Assembly (NCBI GenBank): GCA_949289145.1
Contig: CASEML010000069.1
Location: forward strand, 1-52,385
DNA from: an uncultured Eubacteriales bacterium
GTDB lineage: Bacteria > Bacillota > Clostridia > Lachnospirales > Lachnospiraceae
DNA length: 52,385 nt
Direction of reading: 5' to 3'
How positions within the stretch are numbered: position 1 is the first letter of the stretch; the number at the start of each line of letters is the position of its first letter. The notes under the pieces are model-generated. The model saw only the letters and a list, made by a program, of their open reading frames with translations. It ran no database searches and had not been told where the DNA came from. The position numbers and the translations under genes are program-made. Positions 1-8,034 of this stretch are shown one piece after another.

Positions 1-1
1 C

Positions 2-1237
2 ACGATTTCAGGAGAAGGTGAATTGCTCCTGACAATTCTGGCAGCATTTGCACAGGCAGAGAGCGAGAGCAATTCCGGCAATGTGAGTATGAGTATCCGG
101 AGAAAATTTGAAAAGGGAGAACTGAACTTCCCGATTTCAAAAATCTACGGATATACGGCGGATGTAGACGGCAATCCCATCATTGATGAGGAAAAAGCCA
201 AAGTTGTCCGCCTTATTTTTGATCTTGCGGAGAAAGGGATATGGGTTACAAAAATATCCGAATACCTTAATAAGCAGCATATTCCGGGGATTGCTTGTGA
301 TACTTGGCACTACAGTCAAGTATCAAAAATGTTGCGACAGGAAGCCTATATGGGGGATCGTATTTTGCAGAAGACCTATCGGGACAGCCGCCGTCGAACA
401 AGGAAGAATAAAGGTCAAGTGGATCAGTGGTATGTTAAAGACACACATCCTGCAATCGTTACCAGAGAGCAATGGTATCGAGTGCAGGATATTTTATTGG
501 AAAGAAATGAAGAACTTTATGATGATACGCCAATCAGTGAAGAAAAAAATCTCAGTACGCATAGCACTTACCCATTATCCGGGAAGCTTTACTGCCCTTA
601 CTGTGGACGAGTATTGATGCATCGCTGGGAAGGAAAAAAACGCTATGAGAACTGGGTGTGCGGCTTGCACAGGAAGATATCAAAGGACGCTTGTCCGGGC
701 ATTTGTATTCCCAACCGGATCGCCAGTAGCTGGGGTGAAATCAAAGAACCTATGACAGTTCTTAAATATACGGATGAGTATGGGATGGATCGCTTTACGG
801 CTATTCCAAAGGTGGAATATGAGGCTTCTGAGGATTGTCCGTATGAGGTTGTCAAACCTGAACCGAAGCCGGAAAGGCCGAAGAAGCCTTCTTATAAAAA
901 GGCTCCCAAGCCGGAAAAACCACGCTATACTCGGAATGTTTATCCTCTAAGCGGAAAATTGTTCTGCCCGAATTGCGGAAAGGTACTTACCCATAAATGG
1001 AATAAGGGCGTGGAGTATTGGGTTTGTTCTACAAATCGGAATAAACACCGGACAGAGAATTTTGAGAAATGCAAGGGTATGTATTTCCCAGCGGAGGCTG
1101 CAAAAGACTGGGGCGAGATCACTGAACCGGTAACGATCATTGCGTATAAAAATGAATACGGACACCGCCTTTATACGGCGATGCCAAAAGAAGAATATGA
1201 GCGGTCACCAGACTGCCCTTACAGAAAGGAAGATTGA
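2..1237 (+). CDS. Large serine recombinase, 5' end outside window
   Basis: Site-specific DNA recombinase, probably part of the integration/excision machinery of a mobile element. The frame is open from base 2, so the start and the catalytic serine are outside the window. Visible parts are the end of the resolvase domain (GELLLTILAAFAQAESES, matching GELLFTILSSLAQDESRS in the next gene), the recombinase domain (YGYTADVDGNPIIDEEKAKVV), and then two zinc ribbons (CPYCG near base 593, CPNCG near base 965). The ribbons lie in two copies of a roughly 95-residue module that also shares WGEI.EP and ends in DCPY. A Lys/Pro-rich linker joins the copies. The usual coiled coil after a single ribbon is not apparent. 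The stop lies one base before the next start, so the two genes are probably co-translated. Confidence 0.9.
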   Translation, partial: TISGEGELLLTILAAFAQAESESNSGNVSMSIRRKFEKGELNFPISKIYGYTADVDGNPIIDEEKAKVVRLIFDLAEKGIWVTKISEYLNKQHIPGIACDTWHYSQVSKMLRQEAYMGDRILQKTYRDSRRRTRKNKGQVDQWYVKDTHPAIVTREQWYRVQDILLERNEELYDDTPISEEKNLSTHSTYPLSGKLYCPYCGRVLMHRWEGKKRYENWVCGLHRKISKDACPGICIPNRIASSWGEIKEPMTVLKYTDEYGMDRFTAIPKVEYEASEDCPYEVVKPEPKPERPKKPSYKKAPKPEKPRYTRNVYPLSGKLFCPNCGKVLTHKWNKGVEYWVCSTNRNKHRTENFEKCKGMYFPAEAAKDWGEITEPVTIIAYKNEYGHRLYTAMPKEEYERSPDCPYRKED

Positions 1238-1238
1238 G

Positions 1239-2636
1239 ATGGCAAGAGAAGTTGTACACATTCCGGCAAGACCACAGGTGGTCGGGACACGCACTACACC
1301 GGAGAAGAAAATTCGATTAGCAGCATACTGTAGGGTTTCCAGTGAGCAGGATGAACAGCTGAATTCTTTTGAAAATCAGGTGACCTACTATAAAGAATAT
1401 ATTTCCAGCCACCCGGACTATGAATTGGCCGGAATATACGCTGATGAAGGTATTTCTGGAACCAGCACCAAAAGACGAGAAGAGTTCAATCGCATGATTG
1501 CGGATTGCGAGGCTGGATTGATTGATATGGTGATCACGAAGTCCATCAGCCGATTTGCCAGAAATACGCAGGATTGCCTGATGTACTCACGGAGGCTAAA
1601 AGACTTAGGAATTGGGATTCGGTTTGAAAAGGAAAATATTAATACGATGGATTCCACGGGAGAATTGCTTTTTACGATTCTGTCCTCCCTTGCACAGGAT
1701 GAGAGTCGGAGCATTTCGGAAAACTGCCAGTGGGGAATTCGATCCCTTTTTAAGAGAGGCATCCATCACCTTAATACAAATCGTTTTTACGGCTATGATT
1801 CTGACGAAAACGGTAAACTGATCATAAACCCAGAACAGGCAAAAGTGGTAAAATGGATCTATGAGTCTTTTATGGAAGGAATCAACCCAGACGTAATTGT
1901 GAAAATTCTTAACGAAAAAGAGATCCCTACCTGCATGGGAAAAAGTAAATGGACGTGTAATCAGATCAAAAGTATCCTCCGGAATGAGAAACACATGGGA
2001 GACGCTGTCCTGCAGAAAACTTATACGCCGGATTATCTGACACATAAATCTGTAAAAAATGAAGGGCAACTTCCACAGTACTATATCAAAGAGGATCATC
2101 CTCCGATTGTAAGCCGGCAGCTTTGGGAAGCAGTCCAGCTGGAATTGGATCGGCGGGAGGCATTCATGAAGAAGCATTTCTTGAAATCAATGGGGCAGTA
2201 TACCGATGAGAATCCCCTGAGTCACCGGATCATTTGCGGGATTTGTGGGCATACCTTCAGCAGGAGAACCATTACGAGGTTGGAAGGCCGTATCAAAGTT
2301 TGGCAATGCGGTCAGCATTATGCGAAAAAGGGCGAACACCTCTGCAATGGGAGGACGATCAGAGAAGAAGAACTGTACAAAGCCTTCCAGCTGGCATGGG
2401 ATCACCTTGTTGAAGAACGGGATAACAAGGCAAAAGACTGGATAAAGAAGATGGCAGAGGGAAACGCTTTAGAGGCATACCGTGCAGAACAATTTCTCAA
2501 GCTAACAGCAGACGGTGGCCGGATAAAAGAAGGAAAGCCATTGGTTAGCACCGTGCTGGATCATATTGTATTTGAAGAAAACGGTGATTTAACTGTATGG
2601 TTTTTGGACGGCAGTCAGGTATGCGTAGAGCCATAA
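1239..2636 (+). CDS. Large serine recombinase
   Basis: Complete 465-residue serine recombinase, probably acting with the upstream gene. The resolvase domain begins at RLAAYCRVSSEQDEQ, where the serine of RVSS is the likely nucleophile, and continues through YADEGISGTSTKRREEF and ITKSISRFARN. The recombinase domain includes RFYGYDSDENGKLIINPEQA. A zinc ribbon follows (CGICG, then WQCG and LCNGR), and then a helical, charged C-terminus. I chose ATG 1239 because AGAAAGGA lies 8 bases upstream and the preceding gene stops at 1237. A longer in-frame start at 1140 would overlap that gene by about 100 bases. The tail VLDHIVFEENGDLTVWFLDGS is typical of recombinases from Clostridia mobile elements. 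Confidence 0.93.
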   Translation: MAREVVHIPARPQVVGTRTTPEKKIRLAAYCRVSSEQDEQLNSFENQVTYYKEYISSHPDYELAGIYADEGISGTSTKRREEFNRMIADCEAGLIDMVITKSISRFARNTQDCLMYSRRLKDLGIGIRFEKENINTMDSTGELLFTILSSLAQDESRSISENCQWGIRSLFKRGIHHLNTNRFYGYDSDENGKLIINPEQAKVVKWIYESFMEGINPDVIVKILNEKEIPTCMGKSKWTCNQIKSILRNEKHMGDAVLQKTYTPDYLTHKSVKNEGQLPQYYIKEDHPPIVSRQLWEAVQLELDRREAFMKKHFLKSMGQYTDENPLSHRIICGICGHTFSRRTITRLEGRIKVWQCGQHYAKKGEHLCNGRTIREEELYKAFQLAWDHLVEERDNKAKDWIKKMAEGNALEAYRAEQFLKLTADGGRIKEGKPLVSTVLDHIVFEENGDLTVWFLDGSQVCVEP

Positions 2637-2642
2637 ATCTAT

Positions 2643-2690
2643 AGAGAAACAGCCTATCTTAAGAATGACAGGCTGTTTCTCTTTGTTTAC
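2643..2690 (+). terminator. Intrinsic terminator after the recombinase genes
   Basis: AGAGAAACAGCCT (2643-2655) pairs perfectly with AGGCTGTTTCTCT (2670-2682) around a 14-base loop, followed by TTGTTT. It begins 7 bases after the recombinase stop and should end the element's transcript before it reaches the comM remnant. Confidence 0.82.
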
Positions 2691-2931
2691 TCAGTTTTAG
2701 TTAATCTGATAAAGAGATGTATATGGTGTGTTATTATGAAAATTATACGGTGGTTGTTTTGCGTAAACCAAATACTACTTATATAGAAGAAACACATTTT
2801 TCTGTAACTCAATTAGGGGGGTGATTACCCCCACTTTTACTTACACCGGGGGTAAATAAAAGAATACGGGGGTAAAATGTGAAATACACATATATTATTG
2901 AAAAAACACTTTCGCTGGACGATTTCTAAAC
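2691..2931. other. Non-coding right end of the mobile element
   Basis: About 240 bases with no convincing gene. The stretch is AT-rich apart from the G/C-run motif array at 2815-2875. From 2902 the reading frame of the comM remnant is open, but residues before about 2932 do not look like the family, so the element/chromosome junction is placed near 2925-2940. A weak outward promoter-like pair (TTTTGC, 17 bases, TATATA, about 2757-2785) could feed comM'-dprA, but this is uncertain. Confidence 0.5.
2815..2875. repeat. Three copies of TTACCCCC/GGGGGTAA at the element end
   Basis: TTACCCCC at 2825-2832 is inverted relative to GGGGGTAA at 2848-2855 and 2868-2875. The two direct copies are exactly 20 bases apart (two helical turns) and the inverted copy is 23 bases from the first. 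A run of seven G at 2815-2821 sits next to the inverted copy. The array lies about 55 bases from the inferred junction. It could be a binding site for the recombinase or an accessory protein, or an operator. The function is inference. Confidence 0.6.
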
Positions 2932-3573
2932 CTGACTGAGACGGGAGTACTGTTTTTAGATGAACTGCCTGAATTTAAGCGAGAAGCCCTAGAAATATTA
3001 CGGCAGCCCTTAGAAGACAAGGTGATTCATATATCCAGAGTGGGAGGAAATTATGAGTTTCCGGCAGAATTGATGGTAGTGGCGGCTATGAATCCGTGTA
3101 AATGCGGTTATTACCCGGATCGAAATCGTTGCCGGTGTACTTTAACAGAAATCAACCAATATCAGGGAAAACTTTCAAAACCATTGTTGGACCGGATCGA
3201 TCTGTATGTGGAGGTGGAGGAACTTGAATATGATGAAATCAGTAACAACAACCCGGAAAGGGAAAAGGAAAGTGAAAAAATGCGGGACAGAGTGATTGCA
3301 GCGGGAGAAATGCAAAGGAAGAGATACCAAGGGCTGCCTTATGATTTCAATTCAGAACTGGATACAGAGGGGGTGTATGAATTTTGCGGTTTGAACAAAA
3401 GAGAAGCAGAATTAATGGAAAAAATTTTCCGAAAAATGAAATTGTCTGCCCGGGGATATCATAGAATGTTGAAAGTGGCAAGAACAATTGCGGATTTAGA
3501 TGGGGAAAAAAGTATTTCGGAAAAGCATTTAAAAGAAGCAGTTTCTTACCGAAGAAATAATATGTTGGAGTAA
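2932..3573 (+). pseudogene. comM: Truncated comM/yifB Mg-chelatase-like AAA+ ATPase (3' part)
   Basis: C-terminal 213 residues of a YifB/ComM-family ATPase, which is usually about 500 residues. In Gram-negative bacteria ComM is a helicase that helps branch migration during natural transformation. Present are the Walker B segment (GVLFLDELPEF), RQPLED, the cysteine-bearing loop AMNPCKCGYY, LDRIDL and the C-terminal signature SARGYHRMLKVARTIADLDG. Missing are the N-terminal Lon-protease-like domain and Walker A. The break is just upstream of Walker B, where the mobile element ends. The other half should lie at the element's far end. A GTG at 3022 could start a shorter product, but without Walker A it would not be a working ATPase. 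Confidence 0.85.
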
Positions 3574-3579
3574 TATAAT

Positions 3580-4671
3580 ATGGAAGAAAAAATTTATGAT
3601 TTCTGGTTTTATTCGTTGGAAGCATTAGGGGAAGTACAAAGAGAAGTACTGCTTGAACAATTTCATACGCCAAAAGAAATTTATGACGTTTCTATAGAGC
3701 AAATAGGGAAAATAATTGGTTTTGAAGATTGGGTGCTGAAACACATTTATAATAGTAGAAATACCATAAAATTGCAGCGAGAGTATGATGACATGCAGGA
3801 AAAAGGAATTCGTTTTGTGTGTTGTAAAGATCAGGAATATCCTGAAAAGTTAAAGAATATTAAAGATATGCCGGGAGGATTGTTTGTGCGTGGAGCACTT
3901 CCGAAGATGGAAGAAAAAACTGTGGCGGTGATAGGGGCCAGAGACTGCAGTCATTATGGAAAATTTATGGCAGGACAAATCGGTAGGGCGCTGGCGGAAC
4001 AAGGAGTTCCGTTGATTAGTGGTATGGCAAGAGGCGTTGATGGATATGCACAGATGGCGGCAATTGAAAAAGGGGGGGAAAGTTTTGCAGTTCTGGGCTG
4101 TGGCGTAGATATCTGTTACCCAAGAGAAAATTATGAGCTGTATGAATTGCTGATGGAACATGGAGGAATACTTTCGGAATATAGAATGGGAACGCCGGCA
4201 ATGGGAAAGAATTTTCCTAGACGGAACAGAATCATCAGTGGACTGGCAGATGTAGTGATTGTGGTTGAAGCCAAAAAACGCAGTGGGACATCTATTACGG
4301 TATCTTATGCGCTGGAACAGGGGAAAGAAGTTATGGCGGTGCCGGGCAGAGTTACAGATTGCCTGAGTGAAGGGTGTAATTACTTGATTTCTCAGGGAGC
4401 TTATCCCATAAATAGTATAGAAGAAATGATAGAAGATTTAGGTTTTTCTTACAAAAAAATTAAAAAAAATAATAAAAATGTAAAAAATCCTCTTGAAAGT
4501 GAGGCAGATTTGGTGTATGCTGTACTGGATTTTGTACCTAAGACAATCGCAATGATAGGGAAAGAAGTAAGGGAAAATAGTATGGAAAAGTTAAATGCTT
4601 TATTATTTGATTTAGAAATAGAAGATAAAATAGAACAAGTAACAACGGGCTATTATGTGCGTAAGCAGTGA
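3580..4671 (+). CDS. dprA: DNA-processing protein DprA/Smf
   Basis: DprA binds incoming single-stranded DNA and loads RecA during natural transformation. This 363-residue protein has an N-terminal helical region, then the Rossmann-like DprA core: VAVIGARDCSHYG, GMARGVDGYAQMAA, VLGCGVDICYP, FPRRNRIISGLAD, SGTSITVSYALEQGKEVMAVPG. A Lys/Asn-rich linker leads to a C-terminal winged-helix-like region. It starts 6 bases after the comM remnant stop and probably formed an operon with comM. With comM cut, its transcription must now come from read-through or a new promoter. Whether the organism is transformable cannot be judged here. Confidence 0.95.
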   Translation: MEEKIYDFWFYSLEALGEVQREVLLEQFHTPKEIYDVSIEQIGKIIGFEDWVLKHIYNSRNTIKLQREYDDMQEKGIRFVCCKDQEYPEKLKNIKDMPGGLFVRGALPKMEEKTVAVIGARDCSHYGKFMAGQIGRALAEQGVPLISGMARGVDGYAQMAAIEKGGESFAVLGCGVDICYPRENYELYELLMEHGGILSEYRMGTPAMGKNFPRRNRIISGLADVVIVVEAKKRSGTSITVSYALEQGKEVMAVPGRVTDCLSEGCNYLISQGAYPINSIEEMIEDLGFSYKKIKKNNKNVKNPLESEADLVYAVLDFVPKTIAMIGKEVRENSMEKLNALLFDLEIEDKIEQVTTGYYVRKQ

Positions 4672-4692
4672 CAGTCACCAGAGGAGGAGCAT

Positions 4693-6777
4693 ATGGCAAA
4701 ATATTTGGTAATCGTGGAATCACCGGCAAAAGTAAAAACAATAAAAAAGTTTTTGGGAAGTAATTATGAAGTGGCGGCCTCAAATGGGCATGTAAGAGAT
4801 CTGCCAAAGAGTCAGATGGGGATTGATATTGAAAATGATTATGAACCGAAGTATATTACAATCAGAGGAAAAGGGGATATTTTGGCTGATTTAAGAAAAA
4901 AGGCTAAAAAAGCAGAGAAAGTATATCTTGCAACTGACCCTGACCGTGAGGGAGAGGCTATTTCATGGCATTTGGCACATGCACTAAAGACGGATGAAAA
5001 AAAACTGTATCGTATCAGTTTTAATGAGATTACAAAAAATGCTGTAAAAGAGTCGATTAAGCATGCGAGAGAAATTGATATGGCACTTGTAGATGCACAG
5101 CAGGCAAGAAGAATGTTGGACAGAATGGTGGGGTATAAAATAAGTCCTGTACTTTGGGCAAAAGTAAAAAGAGGTTTAAGTGCTGGCAGGGTACAGTCCG
5201 TGGCATTAAGAATTATTTGTGATAGAGAAGAAGAAATTAATTCCTTTATTCCAGAAGAGTACTGGAGTTTAGAAGAGGAGTTTCATATACCGGGCAGTAA
5301 AAAGAATATTAGGGCAAAGTTCTATGGAAAGGATAGAAAAATCAATATTTCTTCTAAAGAACAACTGGACCAAATCCTTGCAGAATTAGAGGGGGCAGAG
5401 TATATTGTGGAAGAAGTAAAGAAAGGGCAGAGAATTAAAAATTCTCCTAGACCCTTTACTACCAGTACATTGCAACAGGAGGCGGCAAAAGTACTAAATT
5501 TTTCTACACAAAAGACCATGCGCCTGGCACAGCAGTTATATGAAGGAGTTGAAATTGCAGGAGCAGGTACAGTGGGTATTATTACCTATCTTCGTACGGA
5601 TTCCACAAGAATTTCGGAAGAGGCGGAAATAGCGGCGCGAGAATACATTGGCCAGCAGTATGGGGAGGAGTATATTTCAGAAACTATTAAGGCGCTGAAA
5701 AGCAATAAAAAGATACAGGATGCTCATGAAGCGATTCGTCCTACCGATATTGCAAGAAGTCCGGTGCTGATAAAAGAATCTTTGTCAAGAGATCAGTTTC
5801 GCTTGTATCAGTTGATATGGAAGCGATTTGTGGCAAGCCAGATGTCAGAGGCGGTTTATGACACCGTTAGTGTAAAAATCTCTGCAAATGATTACCGTTT
5901 TACAGCTTCTGGTTCTAAACTTTCTTTTGATGGTTTCATGTCAGTGTATGTCAGTGACGAACAGGAAAAAGAAAGCAGTAATATTCCGGTGGATTTGTTG
6001 GAAAAAGGAAAAATACTGGAATATAAAGAAAGGGAGGCAAAACAACATTTTACGCAGCCGCCTGCTCATTATACCGAAGCGGCACTGGTTAAAACGTTGG
6101 AGGAACTTGGAATTGGACGTCCAAGTACTTATGCGCCGACCATTACAACCATCATTGCCAGAAGATATGTTGTGAAAGAAAATAAAAATCTGTATGTGAC
6201 AGAGATTGGTGAAGTGGTAAATTCCATAATGAAAGAAGCCTTTCCAAGTATTGTTGATTTGAGTTTTACTGCCAATGTGGAAATGCTGCTAGATAAAGTG
6301 GAAGAAGGTACGGTAAACTTTAAAACGATTCTCCGCAATTTTTACCCAGATTTGGAAGAGGCGGTAGAAAAAGCAGAGCGTGAACTGGAAAAAGTTAAGA
6401 TTGAGGATGAAGTGACAGATGTAATCTGTGAGGAATGTGGGAAAAATATGGTAGTAAAATATGGACCTCATGGAAAATTCCTTGCATGTCCGGGATTTCC
6501 GGATTGCCGTAATACAAAACCGTATTTAGAAAAAATAGGTGTACCCTGTCCGCTTTGCGGAAAAGAAGTGGTGATACGAAAAACTAAAAAAGGAAGAAAA
6601 TACTATGGCTGTGAAGACAATCCTAATTGTGAATTTATGTCCTGGCAGAAACCAAGTACGCATAAATGTGACAGATGCGGTAAATATATGTTAGAAAAGG
6701 GAAGTCGTATCGTATGCTCTGATGAACAGTGTGGTTATGTTATTTTGAAAAAGGAATTGGAAAAGTCTGAAAATTAA
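4693..6777 (+). CDS. topA: DNA topoisomerase I (type IA)
   Basis: Relaxes negatively supercoiled DNA by single-strand cleavage and passage. The 694-residue protein starts with the Toprim domain (LVIVESPAKVKTI). The metal-binding acidic cluster is in ATDPDREGEA. The catalytic tyrosine is Y299 in ITYLRTDSTR. The region AHEAIRPT and the GIGRPSTYAPTI segment are typical. The C-terminus carries three four-cysteine zinc ribbons (beginning CEECG, CPLCG, CDRCG). Start ATG 4693 follows a strong AGAGGAGGAG. The order dprA-topA-codY is common in Firmicutes. Confidence 0.97.
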   Translation: MAKYLVIVESPAKVKTIKKFLGSNYEVAASNGHVRDLPKSQMGIDIENDYEPKYITIRGKGDILADLRKKAKKAEKVYLATDPDREGEAISWHLAHALKTDEKKLYRISFNEITKNAVKESIKHAREIDMALVDAQQARRMLDRMVGYKISPVLWAKVKRGLSAGRVQSVALRIICDREEEINSFIPEEYWSLEEEFHIPGSKKNIRAKFYGKDRKINISSKEQLDQILAELEGAEYIVEEVKKGQRIKNSPRPFTTSTLQQEAAKVLNFSTQKTMRLAQQLYEGVEIAGAGTVGIITYLRTDSTRISEEAEIAAREYIGQQYGEEYISETIKALKSNKKIQDAHEAIRPTDIARSPVLIKESLSRDQFRLYQLIWKRFVASQMSEAVYDTVSVKISANDYRFTASGSKLSFDGFMSVYVSDEQEKESSNIPVDLLEKGKILEYKEREAKQHFTQPPAHYTEAALVKTLEELGIGRPSTYAPTITTIIARRYVVKENKNLYVTEIGEVVNSIMKEAFPSIVDLSFTANVEMLLDKVEEGTVNFKTILRNFYPDLEEAVEKAERELEKVKIEDEVTDVICEECGKNMVVKYGPHGKFLACPGFPDCRNTKPYLEKIGVPCPLCGKEVVIRKTKKGRKYYGCEDNPNCEFMSWQKPSTHKCDRCGKYMLEKGSRIVCSDEQCGYVILKKELEKSEN

Positions 6778-6810
6778 TAAAATAGATAGAAATTGGCATT
6801 GAAATTAATT

Positions 6811-6827
6811 GATTTTCAAAGGAAATT
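6811..6827. promoter_or_regulatory. Possible CodY-box-like palindrome upstream of codY
   Basis: GATTTTCAAAGGAAATT has imperfect inverted arms (ATTTTC and GGAAAT) resembling the CodY consensus AATTTTCWGAAAATT, but with two extra bases in the middle. It lies about 100 bases before the codY start. Autoregulation is possible. I could not find a convincing promoter in the 146-base gap. Confidence 0.2.
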
Positions 6828-6923
6828 GTGATAAACTTGAAATACAATATGGATTATGTCAAGGATGGCATTCTTATTGCGGCGAGATTAATTTTGGTAA
6901 GTAAAAGTCAGGAGGCATAAGAA

Positions 6924-7703
6924 ATGAGCGTACAATTATTGGATAAAACAAGGAAAATCAATAAATTACTGCATAATAACAGTTCTCATAAGGTAGTTTT
7001 CAATGATATTTGTAATGTATTGACCGGCATATTGGACTCAAATATTTTGGTTATCAGTAAAAAAGGAAAAGTGCTTGGAGTCGGTGAATGTGAGGGAGTA
7101 GAGGAAATAAAAGAACTGATTAAAGATGAAGTAGGAGGGTTCATTGATGCTATGCTCAACGAACGATTATTAGGTGTACTTTCTACAAAAGAGAATGTGA
7201 ATCTGCAGACGCTTGGCTTTGAGGCTGATGACGTTAGAAAATATCAGGCAATTATTACACCGATTGATATTGCAGGTGAGCGTTTGGGAACATTGTTTAT
7301 TTATAAATGCGATAAACAGTATGAAATCGACGATATTATTTTGAGTGAATACGCAACTACTGTGGTTGGTTTGGAAATGATGCGCTCTGTAAATGAAGAA
7401 AATGCAGAGGAAACCAGAAAGATACAAATTGTACGTTCTGCAATCGGAACTTTGTCTTTTTCTGAATTTGAGGCTATCACACATATTTTTGAAGAATTAG
7501 ATGGTAATGAAGGTATTCTTGTGGCAAGTAAAATTGCTGACAGAGTGGGGATTACTCGGTCTGTTATTGTAAATGCACTTCGAAAATTTGAAAGTGCCGG
7601 CGTGATTGAATCTAGATCATCAGGTATGAAAGGAACCTACATTAAAGTGGTAAACGATGTGGTGTTTGATGAAATTGCCAGAATCAAAAAAGAAAAAAGT
7701 TAA
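6924..7703 (+). CDS. codY: GTP/branched-chain amino acid-sensing repressor CodY
   Basis: Global repressor of nutrient-limitation genes that binds DNA when GTP and branched-chain amino acids are plentiful. The 259-residue length is typical. The N-terminus (LLDKTRKINKLL) leads into a GAF ligand domain (through about residue 155). The C-terminal winged helix is ASKIADRVGITRSVIVNALRKF and ESAGVIESRSSGMKGTYIKV, which is the conserved CodY DNA-reading part. Start ATG 6924 has CAGGAGG 11 bases upstream. It is followed by a terminator and then the fla/che promoter. In Bacillus and Clostridium CodY represses motility and sporulation genes, so its place directly upstream of the flagellar operon is suggestive. 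Confidence 0.97.
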   Translation: MSVQLLDKTRKINKLLHNNSSHKVVFNDICNVLTGILDSNILVISKKGKVLGVGECEGVEEIKELIKDEVGGFIDAMLNERLLGVLSTKENVNLQTLGFEADDVRKYQAIITPIDIAGERLGTLFIYKCDKQYEIDDIILSEYATTVVGLEMMRSVNEENAEETRKIQIVRSAIGTLSFSEFEAITHIFEELDGNEGILVASKIADRVGITRSVIVNALRKFESAGVIESRSSGMKGTYIKVVNDVVFDEIARIKKEKS

Positions 7704-7709
7704 ACAGGT

Positions 7710-7737
7710 AAAAGGGCAGTAAAGGCTGCTCTTTTTT
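7710..7737 (+). terminator. Intrinsic terminator after codY
   Basis: AAAGGGCAG pairs with CTGCTCTTT (one G-T pair) around a short loop TAAAGG, followed by a run of T. It separates dprA-topA-codY from the flagellar operon. Confidence 0.8.
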
Positions 7738-7926
7738 ATGTGAATATAAGGTACGGAATGAGCAAAAAGAATGTTCGTTCGATAGAAAGGGAGATTGTCA
7801 AAAATAATGCGAAGATATTAACAGAATATTACAAAATATGTATGAAATATACAAAAATCAAAAAAAGAATTAGGAATTAAGTACCAATTCGCCCAAAAAA
7901 AGGACGAAAAAAAGAAAAAAATATTG
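7738..7926. other. AT-rich region upstream of the fla/che promoter
   Basis: No gene seen. The sequence has many A-tracts (7846-7950), which may bend DNA or act as UP-like elements. It holds one inverted repeat, GAATT (7874-7878) with AATTC (7886-7890) 7 bases apart. Together with the CodY-like site and the promoter it makes up a gap of about 330 bases before flgB. Confidence 0.5.
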
Positions 7927-7941
7927 AATTTACAGTAAAAA
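7927..7941. promoter_or_regulatory. CodY-box-like site upstream of the fla/che promoter
   Basis: AATTTACAGTAAAAA matches the CodY consensus AATTTTCWGAAAATT at 11 of 15 positions and contains the perfect palindrome TTTACAGTAAA. It ends 14 bases before the -35 box, a position suited to control of RNA polymerase. The match is by eye. Functional CodY sites commonly tolerate several mismatches, but AT-rich DNA gives chance matches. Confidence 0.35.
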
Positions 7942-7955
7942 TGCAAAAAAATGTC

Positions 7956-7984
7956 TTGTACCATTTGGTAAAATCCGATATAAT
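7956..7984 (+). promoter_or_regulatory. SigA-type promoter of the fla/che operon
   Basis: TTGTAC (7956-7961), a 17-base spacer and TATAAT (7979-7984), close to consensus. The spacer holds an inverted repeat TACCA-TT-TGGTA (7959-7970) that overlaps the -35 box and could be an operator. The bases CCGATAT (7975-7981) resemble a SigD -10 element and overlap the -10 box, but no TAAA lies at the right distance upstream. Transcription should start near 7991, giving a leader of about 45 bases. Confidence 0.75.
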
Positions 7985-8034
7985 ACATATAGTTATATGA
8001 GGTGAAAATAGAAGATGAGGAAGGATGCGGTATA

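Noticed and set aside
1605..2177. 190-residue reverse-strand open frame opposite the second recombinase
   Set aside because: It is antisense to a clear gene and has no family motif or ribosome site, so it is a shadow.
2737..2787. Short open frame MKIIRWLFCVNQ in the element end
   Set aside because: Only 16 codons with no ribosome site and no recognisable motif; treated as chance.
7975..7981. SigD promoter from CCGATAT
   Set aside because: No TAAA lies about 15 bases upstream; the site is better explained by the SigA -10 box. Kept only as a remark.
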